From Zunongwangia endophytica (GTDB lineage: Bacteria; Bacteroidota; Bacteroidia; Flavobacteriales; Flavobacteriaceae): a stretch of DNA of 64,000 nucleotides. The first letter of the stretch is position 1, and every line of letters begins with the position of its first letter. The position numbers were made by a program, and so were the translations under genes. Positions 9,330 through 18,427 of the stretch are shown piece after piece. The stretch is from the NCBI RefSeq assembly GCF_030409505.1, contig NZ_JAUFPZ010000002.1:3293501-3357500 (forward strand), written 5' to 3'. A model generated the notes under the pieces. That model was not told where the DNA came from. It saw only the letters and a program-made list of their open reading frames with translations, and made no database searches.

Positions 9330-10247
9330 TTAATTTATTTTAAACTGTGTGAGTTTTTTAAATTCTTCCAGTCGCTTGTCGATTTCGTCGGGCGAAAGAT
9401 CTTTCATCCGCTCGGTTCCAAATTTCTCTACGCAGAAGGAAGCTAAATTAGATCCGTAAATAATGGCGTTCTTAAGATTCTCAAAAGAAATATCTTCAGA
9501 ATGTGCAAGATAACCTATAAAGCCACCGGCAAAAGTATCTCCGGCACCAGTAGGGTCAAATACTTCTTCTAAAGGTAGGGCAGGTGCGAAAAACACATTT
9601 TCTTTATGGAAAAGTAATGCGCCATGTTCACCTTTTTTGATCACCACGTATTTTGGTCCCATTTTTTCGATCGCTCGAGCCGCTTTAACTAACGAATGTT
9701 CACCAGAAAGTTGTCTGGCTTCTTCATCGTTAATGGTAATAACATCAACCTTTGCGATTACTTGCTTAAGTTCCTCTAAAGCATTGTCCATCCAAAAGTT
9801 CATCGTATCTAAAACAACTAATTTCGGATTGGTAACTTGTTCTAAAACGCCAAGTTGAACTAAAGGGTGTAAATTCCCTAGCATGATATATTCAGCATCC
9901 TTATAATTTTCAGGAACTACCGGATTAAAATCTGCCAGTACATTAAGTTGTGTATCTAGCGTATCGCGAGAATTTAAGTCGTTGTGGTATCTACCACTCC
10001 AAAAGAAGGTCTTACCGTCTTTAACAATCTCAATTCCTTCAATATCAATATTTTTTGAAGAAAGGAGATCCAAATACTTCTGAGGGAAATCACCACCAAC
10101 AACAGAAACTATTGCACTGTCTACATTAAAGTTTGAAGCCGAAAGGCCAATGTAAGTTCCTGCACCACCAAGAATTTTATCTGTTTTTCCAAAAGGAGTT
10201 TCGATAGCATCAAAGGCTACGGTTCCTACAATAACTAGTTTGCTCAT
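9330..10247 (-). CDS. PfkB/ribokinase-family sugar kinase
   Basis: 305 residues from the ATG at 10247. An in-frame TTG at 10259 could add four residues but is less likely. The N-terminal GG motif region reads KILGGAGTYIGLSAS, and the C-terminal signature DPTGAGDTFAGGFIGYLA holds the catalytic aspartate and anion hole, so an ATP-dependent kinase fold is clear. The substrate is not evident; a sugar or nucleoside is expected. It sits between purN/rnhA and the purF-like gene, which is a hint at nucleoside metabolism only. It has its own -7 box and terminator. Confidence 0.88.
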   Translation of the reverse strand: MSKLVIVGTVAFDAIETPFGKTDKILGGAGTYIGLSASNFNVDSAIVSVVGGDFPQKYLDLLSSKNIDIEGIEIVKDGKTFFWSGRYHNDLNSRDTLDTQLNVLADFNPVVPENYKDAEYIMLGNLHPLVQLGVLEQVTNPKLVVLDTMNFWMDNALEELKQVIAKVDVITINDEEARQLSGEHSLVKAARAIEKMGPKYVVIKKGEHGALLFHKENVFFAPALPLEEVFDPTGAGDTFAGGFIGYLAHSEDISFENLKNAIIYGSNLASFCVEKFGTERMKDLSPDEIDKRLEEFKKLTQFKIN

Positions 10248-10270
10248 AATTGCATTCAAAAATTATGTTG

Positions 10271-10278
10271 CAAATATA
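10271..10278 (-). promoter_or_regulatory. -7 promoter box of the PfkB kinase gene
   Basis: TATATTTG on the minus strand matches TAnnTTTG. TTTA, 19 bases upstream, is a near-match to the -33 box. Confidence 0.5.
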
Positions 10279-10330
10279 CAGTTTGTTTTTCAAGCTGTAA
10301 ACCAAAAGTTAATTTAGAAGGTTTACAAAT

Positions 10331-10792
10331 TTAATTTTTAAAACCAATATCCTCCGGAAGGTTCTTTTGTTTGGATGCTGTAACCGCCAAAGTATCACAT
10401 CTTTCGTTTTGTGGATGGTTGTTATGGCCTTTAATCCAGGTAAAAGAAACTTGATGCTTCCTATATTCTTTTAAGAATTCCTGCCACAAATCTGCATTCT
10501 TACGATCTTTAAATTTTTTCTTTTCCCATCCAAACACCCATTTTTTTTCTACTGCATCTGCAACGTATTTAGAATCTGTAAATACTCTAATATTTAAATT
10601 TGGTTTTTTTAATTTTTGAAGGGCATGGATTACTGCTAAAAGTTCCATGCGATTATTAGTGGTGTGTTTGTAACCTTGAGCAAATTCTTTTTTATAAGGT
10701 TTGCCTACCCATTCCATTACAATGCCGTAACCACCAGGGCCGGGGTTACCACGTGCTGCGCCGTCTGTATAAATATGAACTTGTTCCTGCAA
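10331..10792 (-). CDS. rnhA: Ribonuclease HI
   Basis: 153 residues. It cuts the RNA strand of RNA-DNA hybrids. The catalytic set is present: D10 (IYTDGAARGNPGPGG), E50 (NNRMELLAV), D73 (VFTDSKYV), D133 (NERCDTLA), with H123 in the flexible KGHNNHP loop. The only available start after the in-frame purN stop is TTG at 10792, so translation probably depends on termination of purN three bases upstream. Confidence 0.95.
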   Translation of the reverse strand: MQEQVHIYTDGAARGNPGPGGYGIVMEWVGKPYKKEFAQGYKHTTNNRMELLAVIHALQKLKKPNLNIRVFTDSKYVADAVEKKWVFGWEKKKFKDRKNADLWQEFLKEYRKHQVSFTWIKGHNNHPQNERCDTLAVTASKQKNLPEDIGFKN

Positions 10793-10795
10793 TGC

Positions 10796-11395
10796 TTAGG
10801 ATTCTTTTAGTAGAATTTTTTCGATAACCAGAGGGAAATGGTGATGTTCCAGTTCATGGATTTTAGAAGCAAGACTTTCTGGTGAATCATGATCTTCAAT
10901 AACTGTTTTAGCCTGAAATATATGTTCTCCTTTATCGTAAGCTTCATTTACAAAATGAATAGTAATACCGCTTTCTTTCTCTTTATTATTTAGGATAGCC
11001 TGGTGAACGCGCATACCATACATTCCCTTTCCTCCATAATTAGGAAGTAATGCAGGGTGTATGTTAATTATACGATTGGGAAAATTTTCAATAATAATAG
11101 AAGGAACAATCCATAGAAATCCTGCCAATACAATAAGGTCGGGATTAATATCTGTTAATACATGTAAGACTTCATTAGAGTTGTAAAGCGCATCTCTATC
11201 AAAATATAATGCTTTTATATTATGATCGTATGCACGTCGTAGTACTTTAGCGTTTCTTTTGTTTGAAAAAACTGCAGCTACGTTAATATTTGAAGAATTT
11301 TCAAAATAGCGTATGATATTTTCGGTATTTGTGCCTGAACCCGAAGCAAATATCACAATTTTTTTTACGTTGTTATTTTTTGGTTGGTCGCTCAA
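10796..11395 (-). CDS. purN: Phosphoribosylglycinamide formyltransferase
   Basis: 199 residues. It transfers a formyl group from 10-formyltetrahydrofolate to GAR in purine synthesis. The phosphate loop ASGSGTNTENII is near residues 17-28. The catalytic segment NIHPALLPNYGGKGMYG carries N and H, and the catalytic aspartate is in AYDKGEHIF. No ATG precedes the first strand, and the start is TTG at 11395 (frame MSDQPKN). It is co-transcribed with rnhA, which begins three bases after its stop. Confidence 0.94.
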   Translation of the reverse strand: MSDQPKNNNVKKIVIFASGSGTNTENIIRYFENSSNINVAAVFSNKRNAKVLRRAYDHNIKALYFDRDALYNSNEVLHVLTDINPDLIVLAGFLWIVPSIIIENFPNRIINIHPALLPNYGGKGMYGMRVHQAILNNKEKESGITIHFVNEAYDKGEHIFQAKTVIEDHDSPESLASKIHELEHHHFPLVIEKILLKES

Positions 11396-11505
11396 AACAA
11401 GGCTGTTAACAATTATTAGGATATAAAGTTAATCTCTTTCATCGAAAAATATGTAAATTCACCTCACATTTTTAAAGTAAAAATCGGTTTTAAAATAAAG
11501 TTTTT

Positions 11506-11513
11506 TATTTTTG
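11506..11513 (+). promoter_or_regulatory. acpP -7 promoter box
   Basis: TATTTTTG matches TAnnTTTG, 30 bases before the acpP ATG. The -33 region is not well conserved. Confidence 0.55.
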
Positions 11514-11542
11514 CCTCCTAATCAAAATTAAAATAAAATATT

Positions 11543-11779
11543 ATGTCTGACATTGCATCAAGAGTAAAAGCGATTATCGTTGACAAATTGGGTGTTGATG
11601 AGAACGAGGTTGTTAATGAAGCAAGCTTCACAAACGACTTAGGTGCTGATTCATTAGATACTGTGGAATTAATCATGGAATTCGAAAAAGAATTCGATAT
11701 TCAAATTCCAGACGATCAAGCTGAAAATATCGCGACAGTTGGTCAAGCAATTTCTTATATTGAAGACGCGAAAAAATAA
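11543..11779 (+). CDS. acpP: Acyl carrier protein
   Basis: 78 residues, acidic, four-helix carrier. S37 in [16 protein letters not shown] is the site of 4'-phosphopantetheine attachment. It carries growing acyl chains during fatty-acid synthesis in the cytoplasm. It is followed 16 bases later by fabF, the usual pairing, and then by rnc. Confidence 0.97.
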   Translation: MSDIASRVKAIIVDKLGVDENEVVNEASFTNDLGADSLDTVELIMEFEKEFDIQIPDDQAENIATVGQAISYIEDAKK

Positions 11780-11795
11780 AAATTAAAAGAACCAT

Positions 11796-13049
11796 ATGGA
11801 GTTAAAGCGAGTTGTAATAACGGGCTTGGGTGCCCTTACCCCAATCGGTAACAATATTAGCGAATATTGGGACGGCTTGGTTAGTGGTAAAAGTGGTAGT
11901 GGCGCTATTACGCATTTCGACCCCGAAAAGTTCAAAACAAAATTCGCTTGTGAACTCAAAAATTTTAACCCGTTAGATCACTTCGACAGAAAAGAAGCGA
12001 GAAAACTGGATAAATTTACCCAATATGCCATGGTAGCTTCAGATGAAGCTATCGCAGACTCTGGAATAGATCTTAATACGGTAGATAAATATCGTGTTGG
12101 TGTGATTTGGGGTGCTGGAATTGGTGGATTGGAAACCTTCCAAAACGAAGTTTTAAATTTCGCTGCGGGAGATGGTACTCCAAGATTTAATCCCTTCTTT
12201 ATTCCTAAAATGATTGCTGATATTGCCCCTGGTAATATCTCTATCAAACATGGGTTTATGGGTGCAAACTACACTACGGTGTCGGCTTGTGCATCCTCTG
12301 CCAATGCGATGATAGATGCATTGAATAATATAAGATTGGGATATAGTGATGTAATTGTTTCAGGAGGCTCAGAGGCTGCTGTAACAATTGCAGGAATGGG
12401 AGGATTTAACGCCATGCATGCCCTTTCTACCAGAAATGAAAGTCCGGCGACAGCTTCAAGACCTTTTGATGCTACTCGTGATGGTTTCGTTCTAGGTGAA
12501 GGTGCCGGTGCGCTTATATTAGAAGAATATGAGCATGCAAAAGCAAGAGGCGCTAAAATCTATGCTGAAGTAATTGGTGGTGGTCTTTCTTCAGATGCTT
12601 ATCACATGACGGCACCACATCCAGAAGGAAATGGTGTTGTAAGAGTGATGGAGAACTGTTTGAATAATGCAGGTATAAAACCTGAAGATATCGATGCCAT
12701 TAATACACATGGTACATCGACACCTTTAGGAGATGTAGCTGAATTGAAAGCTATTACTAAGGTTTTTGGAGATCACGCGAAGAATATAAATATTAACTCA
12801 ACAAAATCGATGACGGGGCACTTACTAGGTGCTGCCGGTGCGATAGAAGGAATAGCAAGTATACTCGCTATGCAGAATGGTATTGTACCACCTACTATCA
12901 ATCACGAGAATGTTGACGAAAATATAGATCCTTCGTTAAATCTAACCCTAAATAAACCTCAAAAACGAGATTTAAACATCGTGATGAGTAATACATTTGG
13001 GTTCGGTGGGCATAATGCCTGTGTTGCATTTAGAAAATTAAACGAGTAA
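11796..13049 (+). CDS. fabF: 3-oxoacyl-ACP synthase II
   Basis: 417 residues. It condenses malonyl-ACP with acyl-ACP to extend fatty acids. The active-site set is complete: C165 (TTVSACASSANA), H305 (NTHGTSTPLGD), K337 and H342 (KSMTGHLLGAAGA). The C-terminal NTFGFGGHNA is the usual glycine-rich KAS II ending. It lies in an operon with acpP upstream and rnc seven bases downstream. Confidence 0.97.
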   Translation: MELKRVVITGLGALTPIGNNISEYWDGLVSGKSGSGAITHFDPEKFKTKFACELKNFNPLDHFDRKEARKLDKFTQYAMVASDEAIADSGIDLNTVDKYRVGVIWGAGIGGLETFQNEVLNFAAGDGTPRFNPFFIPKMIADIAPGNISIKHGFMGANYTTVSACASSANAMIDALNNIRLGYSDVIVSGGSEAAVTIAGMGGFNAMHALSTRNESPATASRPFDATRDGFVLGEGAGALILEEYEHAKARGAKIYAEVIGGGLSSDAYHMTAPHPEGNGVVRVMENCLNNAGIKPEDIDAINTHGTSTPLGDVAELKAITKVFGDHAKNININSTKSMTGHLLGAAGAIEGIASILAMQNGIVPPTINHENVDENIDPSLNLTLNKPQKRDLNIVMSNTFGFGGHNACVAFRKLNE

Positions 13050-13056
13050 CGCCTTA

Positions 13057-13791
13057 ATGAGTGTTATTCGAAACATACTAAATTCCCGTTCTTCTTCAAA
13101 AGGCGGGAATTTTTTTGATTCTCTCCATAAGTTACTTGGTTTTAGACCAAAAAATATATCTGTTTACGAAAGGGCATTTACGCATCGTTCTTTAAACGTT
13201 AAGGATAAAGAAGGTAACGCAATTAACTATGAGCGCCTTGAATTTTTGGGAGATGCTATGCTAGGATCTGTAATTGCCTCTCATCTATACATGGAAGTTC
13301 CAGATGGGGATGAAGGATATCTTACCAAAATGCGTTCTAAAATAGTTAGCAGAAAGCATTTAAATGAATTAGGGAAAGACATGAATCTAATTAGATTCGT
13401 AAAGTCTAATATTCCTAATGATCAATTTGGAGTGAATATTCATGGTAATATTTTCGAAGCTTTGGTTGGTGCGATCTATCTGGACAGGGGATATAAATAT
13501 TGTAATAAGTTTATTTACTATCGGGTAATAGAACCTTATGTGGATATTGAAACTTTAGAAGGGCGTGTAATAAGTTATAAGAGCTTATTGATAGAATGGT
13601 GCCAGAAGAAAAAAAAGGAATTCAATTATCAGGTTTATGAGGATACCGGTAACGATGAACTTAAGCATTTTGCGGTAAAATTATGGATCGATAAAAAAGT
13701 AATTGCAAAGGCTCGAGCGACTTCTAAAAAGAAAGCTGAAGAAAAGGCTTCTAAGCGAGCATATTACGCACTTCAAAATAAAATCGATTAA
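13057..13791 (+). CDS. rnc: Ribonuclease III
   Basis: 244 residues. It processes double-stranded RNA such as rRNA precursors. The signature ERLEFLGDA is at 59-67, with E62 and D66, and E134 is in GNIFEALVGAIYLD. The position that is aspartate in the E. coli enzyme (D114) is asparagine here (N131); I believe this is usual in Bacteroidota. The C-terminal third is a double-stranded RNA-binding domain ending in KKKAEEKASKRAYYAL. About 30 extra residues precede the catalytic domain. Confidence 0.95.
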   Translation: MSVIRNILNSRSSSKGGNFFDSLHKLLGFRPKNISVYERAFTHRSLNVKDKEGNAINYERLEFLGDAMLGSVIASHLYMEVPDGDEGYLTKMRSKIVSRKHLNELGKDMNLIRFVKSNIPNDQFGVNIHGNIFEALVGAIYLDRGYKYCNKFIYYRVIEPYVDIETLEGRVISYKSLLIEWCQKKKKEFNYQVYEDTGNDELKHFAVKLWIDKKVIAKARATSKKKAEEKASKRAYYALQNKID

Positions 13792-13884
13792 TTTTTATCA
13801 AATTCGTGGAAACTACAACGTTTGCGTTAAAATTTGTGAAAATTATTCAATTTTAACCTTTCATTTTGTCATCGATATTTTATC

Positions 13885-13896
13885 TTTATCGATAAA
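13885..13896 (+). promoter_or_regulatory. 12-bp perfect palindrome before the IPExxxVDY-like gene
   Basis: TTTATCGATAAA lies 12 bases before the ATG at 13908 and overlaps a possible -7 box (TATCTTTA at 13881). It could be an operator or part of the leader; nothing in the window identifies a binding protein. Confidence 0.3.
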
Positions 13897-13907
13897 GTGA
13901 GATAAGC

Positions 13908-14396
13908 ATGCATGCGCACAAAATGATGCTTGATGATATTGAAGAAGAGGACTTTAAATTGATAGCGATTTATGCTAATTTAGAGCCTTTTAAGATGGCA
14001 TTTTTGCTTAATCGCTTTTTAAATTTAAAATTGATGCGAAGTCGGTTTGATGTAGACTTCAATCATAAAGATGTTCAGGCAATGTATGCTTTATTTACAT
14101 ACAAAGACCTTAGTAATTATAGAGATTATAGCCTGGTAAGTAATAAGTATAAAGGAGAATCCAGGAAAATTTTGAATGCAGGATCTCTATTTTTAGAAGA
14201 AGAGGTAAGACCTTTGGAGGTAAATCTAATCCTTCAATATAAGAAAGTTGATTTTTTTTTGAAGATAGAAGAAAACATAGAAGATCAACAGGTTCACCAA
14301 CTAGTGAATCAGATAGGACGTATTCCGCAGGTACAGGCTGCCTACAAGATCCATGTGGATCAGTTAAAATCCAAACAAAATCTAATTTTTGAATAA
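13908..14396 (+). CDS. Small Bacteroidota protein between rnc and pyk (IPExxxVDY-family candidate)
   Basis: 162 residues, soluble, no signal peptide. I do not know a function. Its place between rnc and pyk, its length and its N-terminal MxxDDIEEEDFKLIAIY fit the small IPExxxVDY-type family found at this locus across Bacteroidota, but I do not see the naming motif clearly. The stop overlaps the pyk ATG (TAATG), so the two are translationally coupled. The start could also be one of the methionines six or seven codons in. Confidence 0.75.
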   Translation: MHAHKMMLDDIEEEDFKLIAIYANLEPFKMAFLLNRFLNLKLMRSRFDVDFNHKDVQAMYALFTYKDLSNYRDYSLVSNKYKGESRKILNAGSLFLEEEVRPLEVNLILQYKKVDFFLKIEENIEDQQVHQLVNQIGRIPQVQAAYKIHVDQLKSKQNLIFE

Positions 14397-15826
14397 TGCC
14401 AACAAATAAAAAGACTAAAATAGTTGCTACTCTAGGGCCAGCAACTAGCTCAAAGCAAACTTTAAACGATATGCTCCAAGCAGGAGTAAATGTGTTTAGA
14501 ATCAATTTTTCTCACGCAGATTACAATGATGTAAAAGAGCGTGTACAAATGATAAGAGAGCTAAATGAAGAGAAAGAGTACAATGCTGCAATTCTCGCAG
14601 ATTTACAAGGTCCGAAATTACGAGTTGGAAAAATGCAGGAGGGTGTAGTGGTATCACCCGGAGATGAAATTGTTTTTGCTACCGGAGAAAGATTTGAAGG
14701 TACTAAGGAACGTGTTTATATGAATTATGATGCGTTTCCTAAAGATGTGAACGAAGGGGAGCGAGTGCTTTTGGACGATGGGAAACTAATGTTCGAAGTT
14801 GTTAGCACAAACAAAGAAAACGAAGTTGTAGCGAAAGTAATTCAGGGTGGACCTTTAAAATCGAATAAAGGAGTAAACCTTCCTAACACAGATATTTCTT
14901 TACCAGCACTTACCGAGAAAGACGTAGAAGATGCAAAATTTGCATGTAGTCTTAAGGTAGATTGGATGGCACTTTCTTTTGTAAGAAATGAAGGTGATAT
15001 TATCGAACTTCAGGATTTAATTAAAGAGCATACGGAGTATAAAATTCCGATTATTGCGAAAATTGAAAAACCAGAAGGTGTTGAGAATATAGAAAAAATC
15101 GCGGCCTACTGTGATGGATTGATGGTAGCTCGTGGAGATTTAGGAGTTGAAATTCCTGCTCAGGAAGTTCCATTAATTCAGAAGAAATTAGTTCTTGTAG
15201 CTAAGAAAGCACGTATCCCGGTAATCATCGCCACACAGATGATGGAAACGATGATTGATAGCTTAACTCCAACTAGAGCAGAGGTTAACGATGTAGCGAA
15301 CTCTGTTATGGATGGTGCAGATGCGGTAATGTTAAGTGGAGAAACATCTGTAGGACAATATCCTGTACAGGTTATAGAAAAGATGGCTTCTATCCTAAGA
15401 AGTGTAGAGAACTCACCGCTAATTAAAGTTCCTCACGAGCCACCACACGTACGTACAAAAAGATACATTACTAAATCTATTTGTTACCATGCGGCGCATA
15501 TGGCGAACGAAATTAAAGCAAAAGCAATTTGTACGCTAACCAATAGTGGATATACTGCTTTTCAAATTTCAGCTTGGCGTCCAGAAAGTCATATTCTTGT
15601 ATTTACTTCTAATAGAGTTATATTGAACCGTCTTAGTTTATTATGGGGAGTTCAGGCTTTTTATTACGATAAATACAGCACTACAGACGAAACTATAGAC
15701 GATATTAATAGCATCGCAAAAGCGGATGGTTTTGTTGAGCAAGGCGATTTTACAATTAATCTTGCAGCTATGCCGATCACTTCTAAAGGAATGGTAAATA
15801 CGCTTAGAGTTTCTGAAATAGAATAA
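14396..15826 (+). CDS. pyk: Pyruvate kinase
   Basis: 476 residues. It converts phosphoenolpyruvate and ADP to pyruvate and ATP in glycolysis. Visible motifs are the N-terminal KIVATLGPATS, FRINFSHADY, the active-site IIAKIEKPEGVENI (about 220-235), MVARGDLGVEIP, and the C-terminal allosteric domain from about 350. The length is that of the bacterial type without an extra PEP-mobilising domain. It overlaps the upstream gene by one base and ends before a strong terminator. Confidence 0.96.
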   Translation: MPTNKKTKIVATLGPATSSKQTLNDMLQAGVNVFRINFSHADYNDVKERVQMIRELNEEKEYNAAILADLQGPKLRVGKMQEGVVVSPGDEIVFATGERFEGTKERVYMNYDAFPKDVNEGERVLLDDGKLMFEVVSTNKENEVVAKVIQGGPLKSNKGVNLPNTDISLPALTEKDVEDAKFACSLKVDWMALSFVRNEGDIIELQDLIKEHTEYKIPIIAKIEKPEGVENIEKIAAYCDGLMVARGDLGVEIPAQEVPLIQKKLVLVAKKARIPVIIATQMMETMIDSLTPTRAEVNDVANSVMDGADAVMLSGETSVGQYPVQVIEKMASILRSVENSPLIKVPHEPPHVRTKRYITKSICYHAAHMANEIKAKAICTLTNSGYTAFQISAWRPESHILVFTSNRVILNRLSLLWGVQAFYYDKYSTTDETIDDINSIAKADGFVEQGDFTINLAAMPITSKGMVNTLRVSEIE

Positions 15827-15848
15827 TCTTAGATTCAATTTTATATAG

Positions 15849-15877
15849 AAAAAGCCTCGAATTTTCGGGGCTTTTTT
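15849..15877 (+). terminator. Intrinsic terminator after pyk
   Basis: A 12-bp stem (15849-15860 with 15865-15876, one G-T pair), an ATTT loop and a T run lie 23 bases past the pyk stop. Confidence 0.85.
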
Positions 15878-15997
15878 TATTGTCATTGTTAAAGGTTTTT
15901 ATATCTCTAAGGCTTGCCTTTAAATTGTAAATCTATTTCCAACGAATGCGTTGTGTGCTTGCCCAGAGTTAGTTTACTACTTCTATGCTGATTCTAT

Positions 15998-17083
15998 TTA
16001 AAAATCAAACTTCAACTGAACAATTATTTCCTTCTGTTCTTCTTCTTTTTTAGACGGCTTATCAGTATTTAAATTGGAAAGGGAAATGCCTAAAAGCCGT
16101 ACCGAATCTTTCATCTTTTCCTGATATAGAAGTTCTTTGGCGAGCTCTAAAATTAACTCTTTACTGGAAATATAATACGAGATTGTTTTGCTACGTGTTT
16201 GCAAACTAAAATCACTGTATTTGATCTTAAGTGTGACAGTTTTTCCGGCAACTTTACTCTTTTGCAATCGTCTTTCAATTTCCTCAGCAATACTATTTAG
16301 CTTTTCCAGCATAAATATTTCCGAAGATATATTCTCGCTAAATGTGCGCTCTGCACCAAGTGATTTTCGCATTCTATTAGGTTTAACTTCGCTTAAATGA
16401 ATACCGCGTACAACATTATAATAATAGGAACCGTGTTTACCAAAATGTTCTGCAAGATATTCCTCAGGTTTCGATTTTAGATCTTTTCCGGTAAAAATTC
16501 CAAGCCTATACATCTTTTCAGCAGTAACTTTCCCCACGCCATGAAATTTTCTTATTTCCAATTCTTCCAAAAAGGCTTCAACTTCTTCGGGATTTACGGT
16601 TTTTTGTCCGTTAGGTTTATTAAAGTCACTCGCTACTTTAGCAATAAATTTGTTGATTGAAATTCCCGCAGAAGCATTTAATCCCGTCTTCTCTTTAATC
16701 TTAGCCCGAATTTCTCGAGCCATCATAGTAGCGCTTGGATTTCCTTTTTTATTTTCTGTAACGTCAAGATAAGCTTCATCTAAAGATAATGGCTCTACAA
16801 GATCTGTATATTCAAAAAAAATGCTTCTAATTTGTTGTGAAAGCTCTCGATAACGATCGAATCTCGTTTTAACGAAGATCAGGTCTGGGCAGTTTCTCTT
16901 AGCAATTACACTACTCATAGCACTTTTTACGCCATATTTTCTAGCCTCGTAACTAGCTGCGCTCACAACACCCCGTTGCGAACTACCACCAACGGCGATG
17001 GGTTTCCCTCTTAGTTCGGGATTGTCCAGCTGTTCTACAGAGGCGTAAAACGCATCCATGTCGATATGAATAATCTTGCGCAT
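15998..17083 (-). CDS. dinB: DNA polymerase IV
   Basis: 361 residues from the ATG at 17083; an upstream in-frame GTG at 17089 would add two residues. It is a Y-family translesion polymerase. The catalytic acidic residues lie in IHIDMDAFYASVEQ (N-terminus) and LSLDEAYLDVT (about 100-110). The helix-hairpin-helix region is KFHGVGKVTAEKMYRLG, and the C-terminal little-finger domain is intact. The protein ends in VQLKFDF. No LexA-type site was recognised. Confidence 0.94.
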   Translation of the reverse strand: MRKIIHIDMDAFYASVEQLDNPELRGKPIAVGGSSQRGVVSAASYEARKYGVKSAMSSVIAKRNCPDLIFVKTRFDRYRELSQQIRSIFFEYTDLVEPLSLDEAYLDVTENKKGNPSATMMAREIRAKIKEKTGLNASAGISINKFIAKVASDFNKPNGQKTVNPEEVEAFLEELEIRKFHGVGKVTAEKMYRLGIFTGKDLKSKPEEYLAEHFGKHGSYYYNVVRGIHLSEVKPNRMRKSLGAERTFSENISSEIFMLEKLNSIAEEIERRLQKSKVAGKTVTLKIKYSDFSLQTRSKTISYYISSKELILELAKELLYQEKMKDSVRLLGISLSNLNTDKPSKKEEEQKEIIVQLKFDF

Positions 17084-17096
17084 TTTCACTATACTG

Positions 17097-17104
17097 CAAA
17101 TTTA
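17097..17104 (-). promoter_or_regulatory. dinB -7 promoter box
   Basis: TAAATTTG on the minus strand matches TAnnTTTG. TTTA 19 bases upstream is a near-match to the -33 box. The box lies 13 bases before the ATG, implying a very short leader. Confidence 0.5.
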
Positions 17105-17177
17105 ATGCTAAAACCATCCAACCTAAAAGCACAGTTGCTTTAAATGCTTATATTTAGTTATATATTAATCTTAGAGT

Positions 17178-17852
17178 ATGCAGAAGACAGCAATAGTATT
17201 GGGCGCTACAGGTTTAACAGGCAGAAATTTGGTAGAAGAACTTCTTAGGAATGACGCGTATTCTAAAATAACCTTATTTTCCAGAAGTACCTTAGGAAGA
17301 AAAGATGCGAAGCTCGAAGAGCATCTGGTCGATCTATTTAAATTAGAAGATTATAAGGACAATTTTATAGCCGATCATGTCTTTTGCTGTATCGGTACCA
17401 CTAAATCGAAGACGCCCGATAAAGAAACCTATAAAAAAATAGATCATGGAATTCCTGTTACCGCAGCAAAACTTTCTGCCAAAAATGGCGCAGAATGTTT
17501 TACCGTAATTTCTGCTATGGGAGCCGATGCGAATAGTAAGATCTTTTATAATCAAACTAAAGGTAAAATGGAACAGGATGTCATGGTAAAAAATGTTCCT
17601 AATATTTATATTATAAGACCTGCATTAATTGTTGGAGATCGAGAAGAAAAACGTTTTTTTGAAAAACTGGCCACTCATGCTTTTAAAATTTTTAATTTTA
17701 TGCTTGTAGGGAAATTAAAAAAATATCGATCTGTAAAATCTGTTCATATAGCAAAAACGATGATCGAAGTTGCTAATTATGGATATCCAGATTCGATTAT
17801 TAAATCCAATAAAATAAGCGAACTCGCAACAACATACGATGGTAGAAATTGA
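17178..17852 (+). CDS. NAD(P)-binding Rossmann-fold protein (HTATIP2/YbjT-like)
   Basis: 224 residues. The N-terminal dinucleotide site reads VLGATGLTGRNLVEELL (residues 8-24). CCIGTTKSKTPDKETYKKID and TVISAMGADANSKIFYNQTKG give the conserved serine and the YxxxK-like step of atypical short-chain dehydrogenases, and VPNIYIIRPALIVGDR follows. The pattern is that of the HTATIP2-like oxidoreductases; no substrate can be assigned. It overlaps the next gene by 14 bases. Confidence 0.85.
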   Translation: MQKTAIVLGATGLTGRNLVEELLRNDAYSKITLFSRSTLGRKDAKLEEHLVDLFKLEDYKDNFIADHVFCCIGTTKSKTPDKETYKKIDHGIPVTAAKLSAKNGAECFTVISAMGADANSKIFYNQTKGKMEQDVMVKNVPNIYIIRPALIVGDREEKRFFEKLATHAFKIFNFMLVGKLKKYRSVKSVHIAKTMIEVANYGYPDSIIKSNKISELATTYDGRN

Positions 17853-18306
17853 GCGTAAATTTTTAGTGAATTCTGAAGATTTCAAAAAAGCAGCCTATAG
17901 CAAAAGCCGAATACAACAAGGTTTTTTAAATACAAATCCCGAACGTACAGTAAGAATTAGAATAAGAGATGAAGAAGCTTATATTACAGTAAAAGGGAAG
18001 AATAACGAAGCCGGATTAACTCGTTTTGAATGGGAAAAACAAATCGATAAGAATGAAGCTGAAGAATTACTGAAACTTTGTGAACCCGGAATGATCGATA
18101 AAACTCGGTTTCTAGTAAAATGTGAAGCACATACTTTTGAGGTAGATGAATTTTACGGCGAAAATGAAGGTTTAACTGTTGCTGAAGTAGAACTTTCTAG
18201 TGAAGCTGAAACTTTTGAAAAACCAAACTGGCTGGGTAATGAGGTGACCGGGGATGCACGTTATTATAATTCCCAGCTAACTAAAAATCCTTATAAAAAC
18301 TGGTAG
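17839..18306 (+). CDS. CYTH-domain (triphosphate tunnel) protein
   Basis: 155 residues. The N-terminal EIERKFLV (residues 3-10) is the ExExK signature of the tunnel fold that binds triphosphate and divalent metals. TVRIRIRDEEAYITVKGK and GLTRFEWEKQI continue the alternating charged strands of the tunnel. Close relatives are triphosphatases acting on tripolyphosphate or nucleotides; the exact substrate is open. It begins inside the end of the Rossmann gene, so the pair is co-transcribed. Confidence 0.9.
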   Translation: MVEIERKFLVNSEDFKKAAYSKSRIQQGFLNTNPERTVRIRIRDEEAYITVKGKNNEAGLTRFEWEKQIDKNEAEELLKLCEPGMIDKTRFLVKCEAHTFEVDEFYGENEGLTVAEVELSSEAETFEKPNWLGNEVTGDARYYNSQLTKNPYKNW

Positions 18307-18427
18307 TTTAGAATCGATATTAGACATTTTTATTCTTTTTTTCTGTAGAAAAGTTCAAAAAGATGAAGTCTAATTTCTCTAAAATAGATTTCTCTTTTGA
18401 AGATCTAAGTTTATAGAAGTCTTAAAA

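Noticed and set aside
14110..14505. A 131-codon minus-strand frame opposite the small rnc-pyk gene
   Set aside because: It crosses two plus-strand genes that are well supported and has no conserved content.
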